A stretch of 64,000 nucleotides of DNA from NCBI RefSeq assembly GCF_003432065.1, contig NZ_QWDE01000002.1, forward strand, positions 186,001 to 250,000. The letters run 5' to 3'. This stretch comes from Mucilaginibacter terrenus (GTDB lineage Bacteria; Bacteroidota; Bacteroidia; Sphingobacteriales; Sphingobacteriaceae). Made by a program: the position numbers and the translations under genes. A model generated the notes under the pieces. The model did not search any database and was not told where the DNA came from. It was given only the letters and a program-made list of their open reading frames with translations. Positions 1 through 8,551 of this stretch are shown one piece after another. The first letter of the stretch is position 1. Each line of letters begins with the position of its first letter.

Positions 1-775
1 CATAAAAGCTTACTTCGATAACAGCATCTACACCAGCGGGCAAATTCCATGAACAAGCCATTTGCACTGCAATACTGCTGTTTATCAAAAGCTGAGCCAC
101 TGCGTAATCTTCTACCTGCTCATTGATATCCTGAAGTAATTTAGCCTTTGAGAATAGCTGACTGCTTACCTCGTTCACTTCGGGGTTGTCCAGAAGCCAA
201 ACCAGCAGATCAACCAGGTGGATACCCAAATCCATTACGCAACCACCTCCAGCTAGCTTTGGATCAAAATACCAGGGTTTATCAGGTCCGTAAGCGTTAT
301 GAAAGACAAGGTTTGCGCCGTAAATGGTTCCAAGCTCGCCAGAGTCGAGCACTTGTTTTAACGCTTTAATGCCGTTGGTAAAGCGGTATGAAAAGTCTAC
401 ACTAAGCAGTACATCCTGCTTTTGCGCAGCTTGTACCACATCGTTAACTTCTTTTGCTGTGCGGCCAAGTGGTTTTTGGCAGAACACCGCTTTTCCTTTA
501 TTGAGCGCTTCTATAGATTGAGCAGCATGCAGAGCGCTTGGAGTAGCTATTACTATTCCCTCAAGATCTGCGGATGCCATTTCATCAAGACTGCCGATTA
601 CATCAGCGTTAGGGGTAACGCCAAGTGCGCCTTCTACAAAGGCTGGGTTCGGGTCAGATATGGCAGCTATTTCAGCTGTATTTTCTTTAGCGACAGCTTC
701 AAGGCGGTTCTTGCCTATCCAGCCTACACCTACAAAGCCTATCCGCGGTTTGTTACCTGCTAGTACAGTATCCAT
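1..775 (-). CDS. Gfo/Idh/MocA-family oxidoreductase (C-terminus cut off by window edge)
   Basis: The minus-strand reading frame is open from an ATG at 775 to the window edge, giving 258 residues and no stop. The N-terminus MDTVLAGNKPRIGFVGVGWIGKNR is a Rossmann NAD(P)-binding signature (GVGWIG). It is followed by the family's FCQKPLGRT segment, whose lysine is the usual catalytic and cofactor contact. The later GGGCVMDLGIHLVDLL segment matches the substrate-domain helix carrying the conserved Asp and His. Family members oxidise or reduce sugars, inositols and related polyols with NAD(P). It is the last visible gene of a leftward operon, only 5 bp after a zinc-type dehydrogenase and downstream of two sugar epimerases, so a nucleotide-sugar or glycoside substrate is likely. 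The exact substrate cannot be read from the sequence. About a third of a normal family member is missing beyond position 1. Confidence 0.9.
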   Translation of the reverse strand, partial: MDTVLAGNKPRIGFVGVGWIGKNRLEAVAKENTAEIAAISDPNPAFVEGALGVTPNADVIGSLDEMASADLEGIVIATPSALHAAQSIEALNKGKAVFCQKPLGRTAKEVNDVVQAAQKQDVLLSVDFSYRFTNGIKALKQVLDSGELGTIYGANLVFHNAYGPDKPWYFDPKLAGGGCVMDLGIHLVDLLVWLLDNPEVNEVSSQLFSKAKLLQDINEQVEDYAVAQLLINSSIAVQMACSWNLPAGVDAVIEVSFY

Positions 776-780
776 AACTA

Positions 781-1794
781 TTACCGGTTATTAAATGTGA
801 TGAGTGCTTTTACAAAGCCTTCGGGATTTTGATGATGTGTTTCAAACGCTTTTTGAAGATCGGTTGCACTGAAAACATGCGTAAGCAACCGTTGTGGCGT
901 AATCACGCCATCCTTAACGGCTTGCACAGCATTGCGCATTCCTTTTAAGTATTCTTCCGGATCGCGCTCATGGGCATTTATTACATCAATTCCGCGCCAG
1001 TTCCACAGCTGCACATTCACCTGGCGCATGCCATCCTGGTGATAGCCTGCAATAATCAACTTCCCGCGCACTGCGGTTAGCTCAGCAGCAAGATCAAGTG
1101 GCCACTGTTTGCCGGTGGCTTCAATCACCCGTTCGCAAAAGTTCCCGTTGGTAAGTTCTTTTACCTTCTCTATTATCTGCCAATGATCGTCAAGCTTAAT
1201 TACTTCATCAGCCCCCAGCTCTTTGGCTAAATTCAACGCCGAGTCTTTTCTGGCTAAGGCGATAACTTTTGCACCGGCGCTGTGAGCAAGCTGTACCAGT
1301 AGTGCACCCAAAAACCCTACGCCGATTATGGCAATGGTTTGCCCGGCTCGGATATCACTCCGGTCAAAGATGTTCATAGCGCAGCCTAACGGCTCGGCCG
1401 GGAAAGGCACATCATTTAACTCTGCTGGTAAACGAATCAGATTGCTTGCCTTTGTAACATCGTATTCGGCAAAAGCATTAAAGGTTATTGCGGCAACGCG
1501 CTCGCCCGGTTGATAATCGGTAACATTCTTACCTATTGCGTCAACCACACCCCAGCCTTCATGACCCGGGTTTCCTGCTTGTACAGGGTAGGTAAACCAC
1601 TCGCGGCCTTCCCACACCGGGAGGTTTGATGCGCACAATCCGCATCCTTCCATTTTAATCCTTACCTCATCATCGGCTGGTTCTGGTAAGGGTATATGCT
1701 TAACAGTGATTTGTTTCGGACTAGTAATCTCCAAAGCCGTCATTAACGGCGCCGTTGTATCTATTATTTGTTCTGTTTGCGTTGCTGTTTCCAT
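781..1794 (-). CDS. Zinc-type alcohol/polyol dehydrogenase (MDR superfamily)
   Basis: A 337-residue medium-chain dehydrogenase. The GroES-like N-domain has the catalytic zinc region GCGLCASN (Cys51, Cys54) and GHEGWG (His78, Glu79). The cofactor domain begins IIGVGFLGALLVQLAHSAGAK, a GxGxxG Rossmann turn. The four-cysteine structural-zinc lobe common in alcohol dehydrogenases is not visible, so this belongs to a shorter MDR branch. Family members oxidise alcohols, polyols or sugar derivatives with NAD(P). Its ATG overlaps the epimerase stop codon by one base (TAATG), which points to translational coupling. The Gfo/Idh/MocA gene follows after 5 bp. Met18 is a possible alternative start, because the first 17 residues look unstructured. 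Substrate unknown; context suggests an activated sugar. Confidence 0.88.
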   Translation of the reverse strand: METATQTEQIIDTTAPLMTALEITSPKQITVKHIPLPEPADDEVRIKMEGCGLCASNLPVWEGREWFTYPVQAGNPGHEGWGVVDAIGKNVTDYQPGERVAAITFNAFAEYDVTKASNLIRLPAELNDVPFPAEPLGCAMNIFDRSDIRAGQTIAIIGVGFLGALLVQLAHSAGAKVIALARKDSALNLAKELGADEVIKLDDHWQIIEKVKELTNGNFCERVIEATGKQWPLDLAAELTAVRGKLIIAGYHQDGMRQVNVQLWNWRGIDVINAHERDPEEYLKGMRNAVQAVKDGVITPQRLLTHVFSATDLQKAFETHHQNPEGFVKALITFNNR

Positions 1795-2891
1795 TAACGT
1801 GTTTGCCCCGAGTATACTTTTTGAGTTTTGAAAGAGCTCCTGGTTTCAGATAGCCAATTATATAAGTTCTCTATACCCTGATAGGCAGATACTCCCGGAG
1901 CCCAGTTGCCTTGAGTTTTAAACTTGCGAATATCAGAAACATAGTAGCGTTGGTCGCCGGGGCGCCAATCACCAAAGTCTATGTCTACCGTATCGCCATG
2001 CAATTCTTCTATCATGTTGGTAAGCTCGAGTAAGCTTACAGTATTGTCTACACCTCCGCCAATGTTGAAAGCTTTGCCGGTAAGCTCGGGCATGTTCTCC
2101 TGCGCTATTTTCATAGCCTTGATCAGGTCTGTTACATATAGGATGTCTCTTACCTGTTTACCGTCGCCGTAAATAGTAAGTGGCTTTCCTTCCAGCGCAC
2201 TAATAAGGAAGTGGGCAACCCATCCCTGATCTTCTGTGCCAAACTGGTGCGGCCCGTAAATACAGCTCATTCTGAAGATTACTGCTTTTAAACCAAAGGT
2301 GCGGGCGTAGTCGAGTATGTAAGCATCAGCCGCTCCTTTTGAGCAGCCATATGGGCTGTGGAACTCCACGGGGCGGTCTTCTGATACACCGTCGGCAGCT
2401 ACTTCAGCGTTTTCTGGCTCATAACGATTGCCTTTTAAAACAACCTTTAGGTCATCGAGATCCCCGTAAACTTTGTTGGTTGATGTAAATACAAGCGGAG
2501 GTTGTTTTTCAGATAAACGAATAGCCTCTAAAAGGTTAAGCGTTCCACGTGCATTTACTTCAAAATCAAGAATAGGATCAACACAGCTTGTCGTAACTGC
2601 CACTTGCGCGGCAAAATGATAAACAGCGTCAGCAGCATTTACAGCCTCTTTCAGCGCAGTCTCATTCCTTACATCTGCAATTTCAATTTTGAGGTTAGAG
2701 CTATACTTATCTCGCAGCCATTGCAGGTTTTTTTCAACTCCATTTCTGGAAAGATTGTCGTAAATAATGACTGATTTTCCTTCCGATAAAAGGGTATCAG
2801 CAAGATTAGTTCCAACAAAACCTGCGCCTCCGGTGATTAAAGTAGTATGCTGATTGGCATCGTTCAGTACTTTAAGCTTTGGTTCTTTCAA
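1794..2891 (-). CDS. NAD-dependent sugar epimerase, CDP-paratose 2-epimerase-like
   Basis: A 365-residue extended short-chain dehydrogenase. It has TGGAGFVG for NAD binding, a catalytic Ser/Thr-Tyr-Lys set with YGCSK as the Tyr-x3-Lys, and the downstream signature FRMSCIYGPHQFGTEDQGW. That segment, together with STNKVYGD, is characteristic of CDP-paratose 2-epimerase/RfbE-like enzymes rather than GalE. Those enzymes act on C2 of a nucleotide-linked sugar through a 4-keto or related intermediate. The first 13 residues before the Rossmann strand are an extension of unknown use. The gene sits 46 bp after another epimerase and is coupled to the dehydrogenase that follows. Classic CDP-tyvelose genes (CDP-glucose synthase and dehydratase) are not in the window, so the true substrate may differ. 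Confidence 0.85.
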   Translation of the reverse strand: MKEPKLKVLNDANQHTTLITGGAGFVGTNLADTLLSEGKSVIIYDNLSRNGVEKNLQWLRDKYSSNLKIEIADVRNETALKEAVNAADAVYHFAAQVAVTTSCVDPILDFEVNARGTLNLLEAIRLSEKQPPLVFTSTNKVYGDLDDLKVVLKGNRYEPENAEVAADGVSEDRPVEFHSPYGCSKGAADAYILDYARTFGLKAVIFRMSCIYGPHQFGTEDQGWVAHFLISALEGKPLTIYGDGKQVRDILYVTDLIKAMKIAQENMPELTGKAFNIGGGVDNTVSLLELTNMIEELHGDTVDIDFGDWRPGDQRYYVSDIRKFKTQGNWAPGVSAYQGIENLYNWLSETRSSFKTQKVYSGQTR

Positions 2892-2937
2892 TGTGATATT
2901 ATTTGAAGTTTAGTATCTTACAATTATAGTTTGTCGT

Positions 2938-4050
2938 TTACACGGTAAGTCCGCGCGCTGACAGCTCTGCTTTTGCTTCTTCAACACTGTCAACAGCAAC
3001 TTGTCCCTCCAGCCATGCAGCTAGCTCGTCAAGTCCGTCTTCAAGCTTAACCTGTGGTTCAAATCCTAATACCTGCTTCGCTTTGCTGATATCGCCGAAA
3101 CAATGCCTGATGTCGCCGACCCGGTATTCGCCCGTAGCAACCGGCTGAATATGTTGCAAGCCCATGGTATTGCTAAGCTTTTGTGCTATTTCCCTTACGG
3201 TGTAGCTGTTGCCACTACCAATGTTAAATACTTCGTAAGCCGCTTCTTCTACTTCGAGCGCCAAACGGCAGGCAACAACAAGATCTTTAACGCTTACAAA
3301 ATCCCTTTTTTGCTCGCCGTCTTCGAAGATGATAGGCGCTTTGTTATTCAAGAACCTTGAGGCAAATATTGCCAGTACACCGGTATAGGGGTTTGATAAT
3401 GCCTGACGGGTTCCATAAACGTTGAAAAAGCGCAGGGCAACGGTAGGAATGTTGTAAGCTTTACCAAAAATAAGGCTCATTACTTCCTGGTCGTATTTAG
3501 ATAAGGCATAAACTGATGCCAGGTTAGGCTTTTTTGTTTCCGGAGTAGCTATTGGAGTTAACGTCTCACCGTTAGAGGTAAGCTCCCATGAACTGTTCTT
3601 TAACTGGCTTATCGGTCGGGCGGCATCTTCTATGACGTTGCCTGACTGAGTGGTGTATAAACCCTCGCCGTAAATGCTCATGCTTGAAGCAACAATCAGG
3701 CGCTTCACGGGCTTTTGAATAAGTGCTTCGAGCAAAACGGCAGTGCCGCGGTTATTTACATCGGTGTACTCATTTACCTCGTACATGCTCTGTCCAACAC
3801 CTACACGCGCTGCAAAATGGTAAACAGCGTCAATGCCTTCCAGTGCGTCCAAAACAGCTTGTTTATCTCTCACATCTCCAACATACAATTCAACTTGTGG
3901 GTTAAGGTATTCCGGACGCTCCGCATTTGCGCCGTGCACTTGTGATATCAAGCTATCCAACACACGAACAGAATAGCCGTGATTAATTAGTTCGTCGCAA
4001 AGGTGTGAGCCGATAAAGCCGGCCCCGCCGGTTATTAATATGTTCTTCAT
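2938..4050 (-). CDS. NAD-dependent epimerase/dehydratase (UDP-glucose 4-epimerase-like SDR)
   Basis: Translated from the ATG at 4050 this is a 370-residue extended SDR starting MKNILITGGAGFIGSHL, with SMSIYGE, the catalytic YALSK motif (Tyr-x3-Lys) and RFFNVYGTRQ. The frame stays open upstream to 4125. The internal ATG is preferred because the Rossmann strand begins right there and a promoter-like TATTTTTG lies at 4071-4078, inside the longer version. The enzyme probably interconverts or dehydrates a UDP- or CDP-linked sugar in the cytoplasm. About 30 residues between SIYGEG and the YALSK motif form an insertion rich in polar residues, which is long for GalE. It is the first gene of the leftward operon of sugar enzymes. 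Confidence 0.87.
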   Translation of the reverse strand: MKNILITGGAGFIGSHLCDELINHGYSVRVLDSLISQVHGANAERPEYLNPQVELYVGDVRDKQAVLDALEGIDAVYHFAARVGVGQSMYEVNEYTDVNNRGTAVLLEALIQKPVKRLIVASSMSIYGEGLYTTQSGNVIEDAARPISQLKNSSWELTSNGETLTPIATPETKKPNLASVYALSKYDQEVMSLIFGKAYNIPTVALRFFNVYGTRQALSNPYTGVLAIFASRFLNNKAPIIFEDGEQKRDFVSVKDLVVACRLALEVEEAAYEVFNIGSGNSYTVREIAQKLSNTMGLQHIQPVATGEYRVGDIRHCFGDISKAKQVLGFEPQVKLEDGLDELAAWLEGQVAVDSVEEAKAELSARGLTV

Positions 4051-4070
4051 AGAAGGTGTGTATAAGCGTA

Positions 4071-4104
4071 CAAAAATAAAATCAGGTACAAAGCCTGCTG
4101 CAAA
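4071..4104 (-). promoter_or_regulatory. Predicted Bacteroidota promoter of the leftward sugar operon
   Basis: On the minus strand TTTG (4101-4104) is followed after 22 bases by TATTTTTG (4071-4078), matching the -33/-7 form TTTG...TAnnTTTG. Transcription would start around 4065, leaving a short leader before the ATG at 4050. The spacing is slightly long. Confidence 0.45.
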
Positions 4105-4521
4105 CGGCTCAAAGAAGATCAACATCTTCTTACCTCAAAAAAGCATCTGACGAACACCAACAGGTTACGCCTTTAACCAATATTGCTTACTTAACAATTA
4201 AGGTTCAACAATAGCTACAAACCTGCATTAAACGATCGGTTCACTTGCCTAAAGAACCCTTTTGTTATGTAAGTTAAGGCCAGAATCTGCAACAGAGGTT
4301 TATTTGTTATTAATTAATAAAGTTGCCAAATAACAGATAAAACACTTTACTAACCGCAATAAAGCAAGAATGTTTTTAATTAATAAGATTTATCAATAAA
4401 AAATAAGATAAAAAAACAATCCCCAAGAAAATTTGTCTATCCAAAGCTACTTTGCTTGTATTCTATAGAAAAAGCACCGTAGTGCCTAATCAACTTAATA
4501 ATTACTTATCCATACCGTTAC
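4105..4521. other. AT-rich divergent intergenic region
   Basis: Over 400 bp of very AT-rich DNA between the two divergent halves of the glycan locus. It contains many TTAATTAATAA-like stretches. I found no open frame, strong hairpin or clear rightward -33/-7 pair. It presumably holds the start of the rightward operon and may bind regulators. Confidence 0.5.
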
Positions 4522-5298
4522 ATGAATAATCTTACAACCTCTTCAACGTCGGAACTAACGACTGAAAGAATTCAGGAAGATGTTAAGAAGCTTGGCAAGT
4601 GGTTCCATAACATTGATCTTAACGGGGTAAAAACCGCACCGGATCATTTCCTTGGAGACTATCCCAACATAAAGTTCAAGAATTTCGCAGATGCTATTCC
4701 GCAAGATCTTACCGGTAAATCAGTTTTGGATATCGGGTGTAACGCCGGGTTCTATTCTATAGAGATGAAGCGCAGGGGTGCCAGCCGCGTACTTGGTTTA
4801 GATTCCGACGAGCAATACCTGGCACAGGCCCGTTATGCAGCAAAGGTATTGGATGCTGATATTGAGTTCAGGAACATGTCTGTTTACGACGTGGGTTCAC
4901 TGGGTGAAAAGTTTGATATAGTGATATTTATGGGCGTGCTTTATCACTTAAGGCATCCGCTGCTGGCCCTTGACCTTTTATATGACAATGTAGTTGGCGA
5001 TATGCTGATATTCCAGTCTATGCAGCGCGGAAGCGATCAGGTTCAGCCGGTTGAAGCTGATTATAACTTCTGGAATACGCAAATATTTGAAAGCCGCGAT
5101 TTCCCCCAGATGTACTTTATAGAACACCGTTATTCGCAGGATCCTACCAATTGGTGGATACCTAATCGCTCCGGTATGGAGGCTATGCTCAGGAGTGCTG
5201 GTTTCGAGATTGTTCAACACCCGGAACTGGAGGTGTATATATGCAAAAGAGGCAATTTAATTGATAATCAGCCGCGGGCGGTTTACCCCAAAAAATAA
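4522..5298 (+). CDS. SAM-dependent methyltransferase (class I, DUF1698/CmoB-like fold)
   Basis: A 258-residue class I methyltransferase. Motif I is VLDIGCNAGFYS, followed by LGLDSD (acidic end of strand 2) and FDIVIFMGVLYHLRHP. The last of these is the GVLYH-RHP pattern shared with CmoB/DUF1698 enzymes. The C-terminal part contains NWWIPN and a final strand ending in EVYICKR. The protein resembles the family I recall as TIGR04290, methyltransferases found beside sugar enzymes; that assignment is from memory. The substrate is probably the product of the neighbouring sugar pathway rather than tRNA, because the glycosidase-like and glycosyltransferase genes follow at 15 and 12 bp in an operon. 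No signal peptide, so cytoplasmic. Confidence 0.85.
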   Translation: MNNLTTSSTSELTTERIQEDVKKLGKWFHNIDLNGVKTAPDHFLGDYPNIKFKNFADAIPQDLTGKSVLDIGCNAGFYSIEMKRRGASRVLGLDSDEQYLAQARYAAKVLDADIEFRNMSVYDVGSLGEKFDIVIFMGVLYHLRHPLLALDLLYDNVVGDMLIFQSMQRGSDQVQPVEADYNFWNTQIFESRDFPQMYFIEHRYSQDPTNWWIPNRSGMEAMLRSAGFEIVQHPELEVYICKRGNLIDNQPRAVYPKK

Positions 5299-5313
5299 AT
5301 TAAGATACTATAT

Positions 5314-6198
5314 ATGATTGAAGCAGTTAAATTCTGGAACGAACCAAATAATAAATCACACTGGGATTTCGAGGTCGATCCGGAGTGGCACATTTTTTCT
5401 GACATGGTTAAGCTGGCAGCTAATGCCGTTAAAACCGAAAACCCTGGGATTACGCGGGTGCTTGGCGGCATGTCGCCGATTGATACTGCATTTCTACAAC
5501 GGTTAAAAGAACGAGGCACTCTTGACGATTTAGACGCTGTAGCAGTACATGGCTTTCCGTTGGATTGGAATCACTGGAATATAAACGAGTGGCCGGATAA
5601 AATAGCCGAAATTGAAGCTGTTACAGATCTGCCGGTGTGGGTTACGGAAGTTGGGATATCAACATTTGGAGCTGAAGAAGTACAGGAGTTTGGCTTCAGG
5701 CGTACTGCAGAGTTACTTAGCGGCAGGGTTGACCGCGTACATTGGTACAGCCTTTATGATTTGCCAAAAGCCTGGGAGGCAACTACACGGCATCGCGAAG
5801 CTGAAGGATCATCGTACTACAGACACTTTTACATGGGCATACTGCATGAAGATGGCACGCCAAAGCTTGCAGCAAAGCACTTTTCTGATTATACACCAGA
5901 GTTTGGCATTTGCCAATGGTTCCATTTTGAAGATCACCGGCTGGAGCCAGCTGTAGAGTGGCTTCGCAAGCTAGGTGTTAAGCGCCTGCGTACCGGATTA
6001 AGCTGGGCAGATTATTTAAGACCGGACGCAACGCGTTGGTTTGATAAGATGATGAAAGCGCTTGAGGAGTTTGACCTTACCGTTACTTTTTGCTTTACCC
6101 CAGAATCTAAAGGAATAAGACCACATCACACCAGCGCTCCGCAGAACATACAAGAGTACGCAGACTTTTGCGTGGAGATGATGAAGCGATATGCATAA
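5314..6198 (+). CDS. Glycosidase-like TIM-barrel protein with apparently permuted strand order
   Basis: A 294-residue cytoplasmic protein related to clan-A glycosidases (GH39/beta-xylosidase type). The acid/base motif FWNEPN lies at the very start (Glu10), where clan-A enzymes normally place it at strand 4 after some 150 residues. The likely nucleophile is Glu112 in PVWVTEVGIST (strand 7). HWYSLYDLP follows as strand 8, then a typical closing segment ending DGTPKLAAKHF near 190. Residues about 196-294 then read like strands 1-3 of the same barrel: FGICQWF, VKRLRTGLSW and LTVTFCFTP, ending in a helix with YADFCVEMMKRYA. In ordinary relatives that helix runs straight into the NEPN strand. Hence a circular permutation is inferred. 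Activity may be hydrolysis or transglycosylation of the locus product. No signal peptide is seen. Confidence 0.75.
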   Translation: MIEAVKFWNEPNNKSHWDFEVDPEWHIFSDMVKLAANAVKTENPGITRVLGGMSPIDTAFLQRLKERGTLDDLDAVAVHGFPLDWNHWNINEWPDKIAEIEAVTDLPVWVTEVGISTFGAEEVQEFGFRRTAELLSGRVDRVHWYSLYDLPKAWEATTRHREAEGSSYYRHFYMGILHEDGTPKLAAKHFSDYTPEFGICQWFHFEDHRLEPAVEWLRKLGVKRLRTGLSWADYLRPDATRWFDKMMKALEEFDLTVTFCFTPESKGIRPHHTSAPQNIQEYADFCVEMMKRYA

Positions 6199-6210
6199 AC
6201 GTGACTAGCT

Positions 6211-7179
6211 ATGGCAAACAAACAACATCTCAATAACTTTGTGGCAGATCAGGAACATTACGACGATGTTCCTGACACCTGGATGAAGTGCATGCTAAGA
6301 GGCGACTTTAAAAAGGCCTGGCAGTTTAGCGACAAGGCTATGGCTGAAGGGGTAAACCGCGATATTAACTTGCCGAGACATTTCCAAAATATTTGGGATG
6401 GTACCCCGCTGAATGGTAAGCGCGTACTGGTGCGGTGTTATCATGGTTTGGGAGATACGATACAGTTTATCAGGTATGTGCCTAAATTAAGGCAGATTGC
6501 TAAAGAGGTTATTGTATGGGCGCAACCCGCGCTGTTGGATTTGCTTAAGAGCGTAAACGGCATAGACCGGTTAATACCTTTACATGATGGTGCACCGGAT
6601 GTAGAGTATGACGTTGATATAGAGGTAATGGAGTTGCCTTATATATTCCGGTCGACTATAGAAACGCTTCCTTCAGAGGTCCCTTATTTGCAAGTGTCGC
6701 CCACAATTTTAGCAAATAACAGCCATCTGTCAGTAGGCATTGTTTGGAGAGCTGGAAACTGGAACCCGGGCCGTTGCCTGCCTTTCTCTGCTGTTAAGCC
6801 GTTGCTGGACAGGCATGATGTCAACTTTTACATTCTGCAAGATGATGCGGTTAACGCCGGATGGGATAAATCATCAGGAGTTCACCCCGGAAGCTTTAAT
6901 CTTTATGATTATGCCCGAGTTATTTCAGGCCTCGATCTGTTGATAACAGTGGACTCAATGCCGGCACATTTGGCAGGCGCATTAAATGTACCCGTATGGA
7001 CATTGCTGCACGCTGATCCGGACTGGCGATGGATGAGCAATGGTGATTACAGCCCCTGGTATCCGTCAATGCGCTTATTCAGGCAGCAAGAACAAGGCAA
7101 TTGGAGTTCCGTTGTAGACCGGGTTTCATTTGAGTTGAGCAAGCTCGTGCATGCGTCCGCTATTCGCCCAGTTGCTTAA
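6211..7179 (+). CDS. Glycosyltransferase family 9-like (heptosyltransferase-type) protein
   Basis: A 322-residue protein. Residues 1-65 resemble a helical hairpin. The GT-B fold follows: KRVLVRCYHGLGDTIQFIRYVPKL is the GT9/ADP-heptose transferase N-terminal signature (GDTIQ). The C-terminal half has SVGIVWRAG, then the donor-site region DLLITVDSMPAHLAGALNVPVW, typical of this superfamily. It presumably transfers a sugar from a nucleotide donor in the cytoplasm; donor and acceptor are unknown. It ends the rightward operon after the methyltransferase and the permuted glycosidase-like gene. Its last 20 bases overlap the end of the convergent FrhB-like gene, so the two messages share antisense 3' ends. 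Confidence 0.82.
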   Translation: MANKQHLNNFVADQEHYDDVPDTWMKCMLRGDFKKAWQFSDKAMAEGVNRDINLPRHFQNIWDGTPLNGKRVLVRCYHGLGDTIQFIRYVPKLRQIAKEVIVWAQPALLDLLKSVNGIDRLIPLHDGAPDVEYDVDIEVMELPYIFRSTIETLPSEVPYLQVSPTILANNSHLSVGIVWRAGNWNPGRCLPFSAVKPLLDRHDVNFYILQDDAVNAGWDKSSGVHPGSFNLYDYARVISGLDLLITVDSMPAHLAGALNVPVWTLLHADPDWRWMSNGDYSPWYPSMRLFRQQEQGNWSSVVDRVSFELSKLVHASAIRPVA

Positions 7180-8551
7180 AGCGGGTCATCATTTCACTTT
7201 TTTTACCCTGATGATACGCTACACCATGATAAAAGGCAGCCACTAAACGTGCCCATCCTAAATAAATCGCGGGTACGCCCATCTTCCTGCTTAACCAAAA
7301 GAATTTGTGGCTCCATTTGGAGATGTTGAAGCGAACGCGATAAATCCTTTTGCGATCGGGTGCTGGCCTTTTAGCATCTGCTTTTACTCGTTTTACAGGC
7401 TGAATTCCTTTTGCTGCCCAGGTGAGCCGGTATGCAAGGCCTTCTCGTCGTTGCCTTAAGCCCGCCGCTTGGGTGTTCTCTATAAACTCATTATCAACTT
7501 CCTGTAGCTGTAACCGCTGTGTTTGTATCGCCTCCGAAACAATTTGCTCAATTAATGGCGAACGAACAACCACTACGTTTGTGCCCTTCCCGTCTGATGA
7601 GTATGGCTCTACCCAAGCATCTCCAAAAGAGATATCGGCAGTTTCGGCTACCACATCATCGCAAAAATTGCATGCCGAGTTCATGAAGAATCCCGCACCC
7701 CAGTCGCCATCTTTTAAATGCCACCAATCCTGGTTTAACATTCGTCCGTCGTCAAGCTTTAGCATCGCATTGTACCAGTTGGCCGGGCGATCAGGATATT
7801 TATACCGGTACTCTACCTGCTCAACCCTTTCTATTGGTACGTTCAGTTGCAAAGCAAAACTCTCAGCAAAGCGTGCGCTTTTCATGTGCCCGCAAAACAA
7901 GCCAAGGGTAAAACGTATACGATCATGTAGAATATCATCTTCCTGGCGGAGGAGCTGAATGGCCTTAATCATACAGGGTACAGCAACCACAGCATAACGC
8001 CCCGGTGTATTCTTGATTGTATCCACAACGGTTGATAGCTCAACCGGGTAATAACGTGACTTTGCCCCCTGTCGGATTTCCTCTTCGGTGCGGGAGATAC
8101 GATATTTAAAAAAGCGACCTTCTTCGTTCGGGTTTTCGGTAGCAATAACATGCGCTACCCCATCTATTAACCCACGTCGCATTAGTTCTGTGGCAACCCA
8201 TGTTACCATTCCGCCAGAACTGCCGTTTATGCGAAAATCCTGCTCGGCAACGTGGCCCACAAAGTTGCTTTGAGTACGGCCTATTGCACTGCTGTGTTTG
8301 GGTGCAGCAGGAAAAAGAACCGACGATAAATCGTCTTCATTTTTGGCCATTGGCGAAAACGGACAGGTGGCGGTGAATTGCTCAGTCGCCCGTTCAAACC
8401 ACTCCTGCGGGCCTTCTGGCTTTAGCTCCCCATGAGCATCAAACTTCATTCTGACACTTATATCCTCGGTTAATGCTTGCGCAACGCAACTCCCGCAGCC
8501 AATGCATAATCCGGATTTTACAATGTCTCTCGGACTCACCAGGCCACTCAT
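7160..8551 (-). CDS. FrhB-like (coenzyme F420 hydrogenase/dehydrogenase beta-subunit family) iron-sulfur protein
   Basis: A 463-residue protein with the FrhB/FdhB N- and C-terminal domains. The first domain has CIGCGSC (Cys16, 19, 22) and Cys63 in ATCPFSP, likely ligands of one 4Fe-4S cluster. A second cysteine set, SACNFCDD, occurs in the C-terminal domain and is followed by SFGDAW. In bacteria without F420, members of this family sit in exopolysaccharide loci beside pyruvyl transferases and are thought to be flavin/iron-sulfur redox enzymes acting on a glycan precursor. Here its ATG overlaps the pyruvyl transferase stop by four bases (ATGA), a clear coupled pair. The last ~90 residues, rich in Lys and Arg, look like an accessory tail. 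Function in the locus is inferred. Confidence 0.85.
   Translation of the reverse strand: MSGLVSPRDIVKSGLCIGCGSCVAQALTEDISVRMKFDAHGELKPEGPQEWFERATEQFTATCPFSPMAKNEDDLSSVLFPAAPKHSSAIGRTQSNFVGHVAEQDFRINGSSGGMVTWVATELMRRGLIDGVAHVIATENPNEEGRFFKYRISRTEEEIRQGAKSRYYPVELSTVVDTIKNTPGRYAVVAVPCMIKAIQLLRQEDDILHDRIRFTLGLFCGHMKSARFAESFALQLNVPIERVEQVEYRYKYPDRPANWYNAMLKLDDGRMLNQDWWHLKDGDWGAGFFMNSACNFCDDVVAETADISFGDAWVEPYSSDGKGTNVVVVRSPLIEQIVSEAIQTQRLQLQEVDNEFIENTQAAGLRQRREGLAYRLTWAAKGIQPVKRVKADAKRPAPDRKRIYRVRFNISKWSHKFFWLSRKMGVPAIYLGWARLVAAFYHGVAYHQGKKSEMMTRFKQLGE

Noticed and set aside
148..763. Several plus-strand frames opposite the Gfo/Idh/MocA gene
   Set aside because: They overlap an obvious minus-strand gene and encode low-complexity sequence with no recognisable domain.
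4051..4125. N-terminal extension of the epimerase at 2938-4050
   Set aside because: The added 25 residues precede the Rossmann strand, and the -7 box at 4071-4078 would lie inside the coding part.
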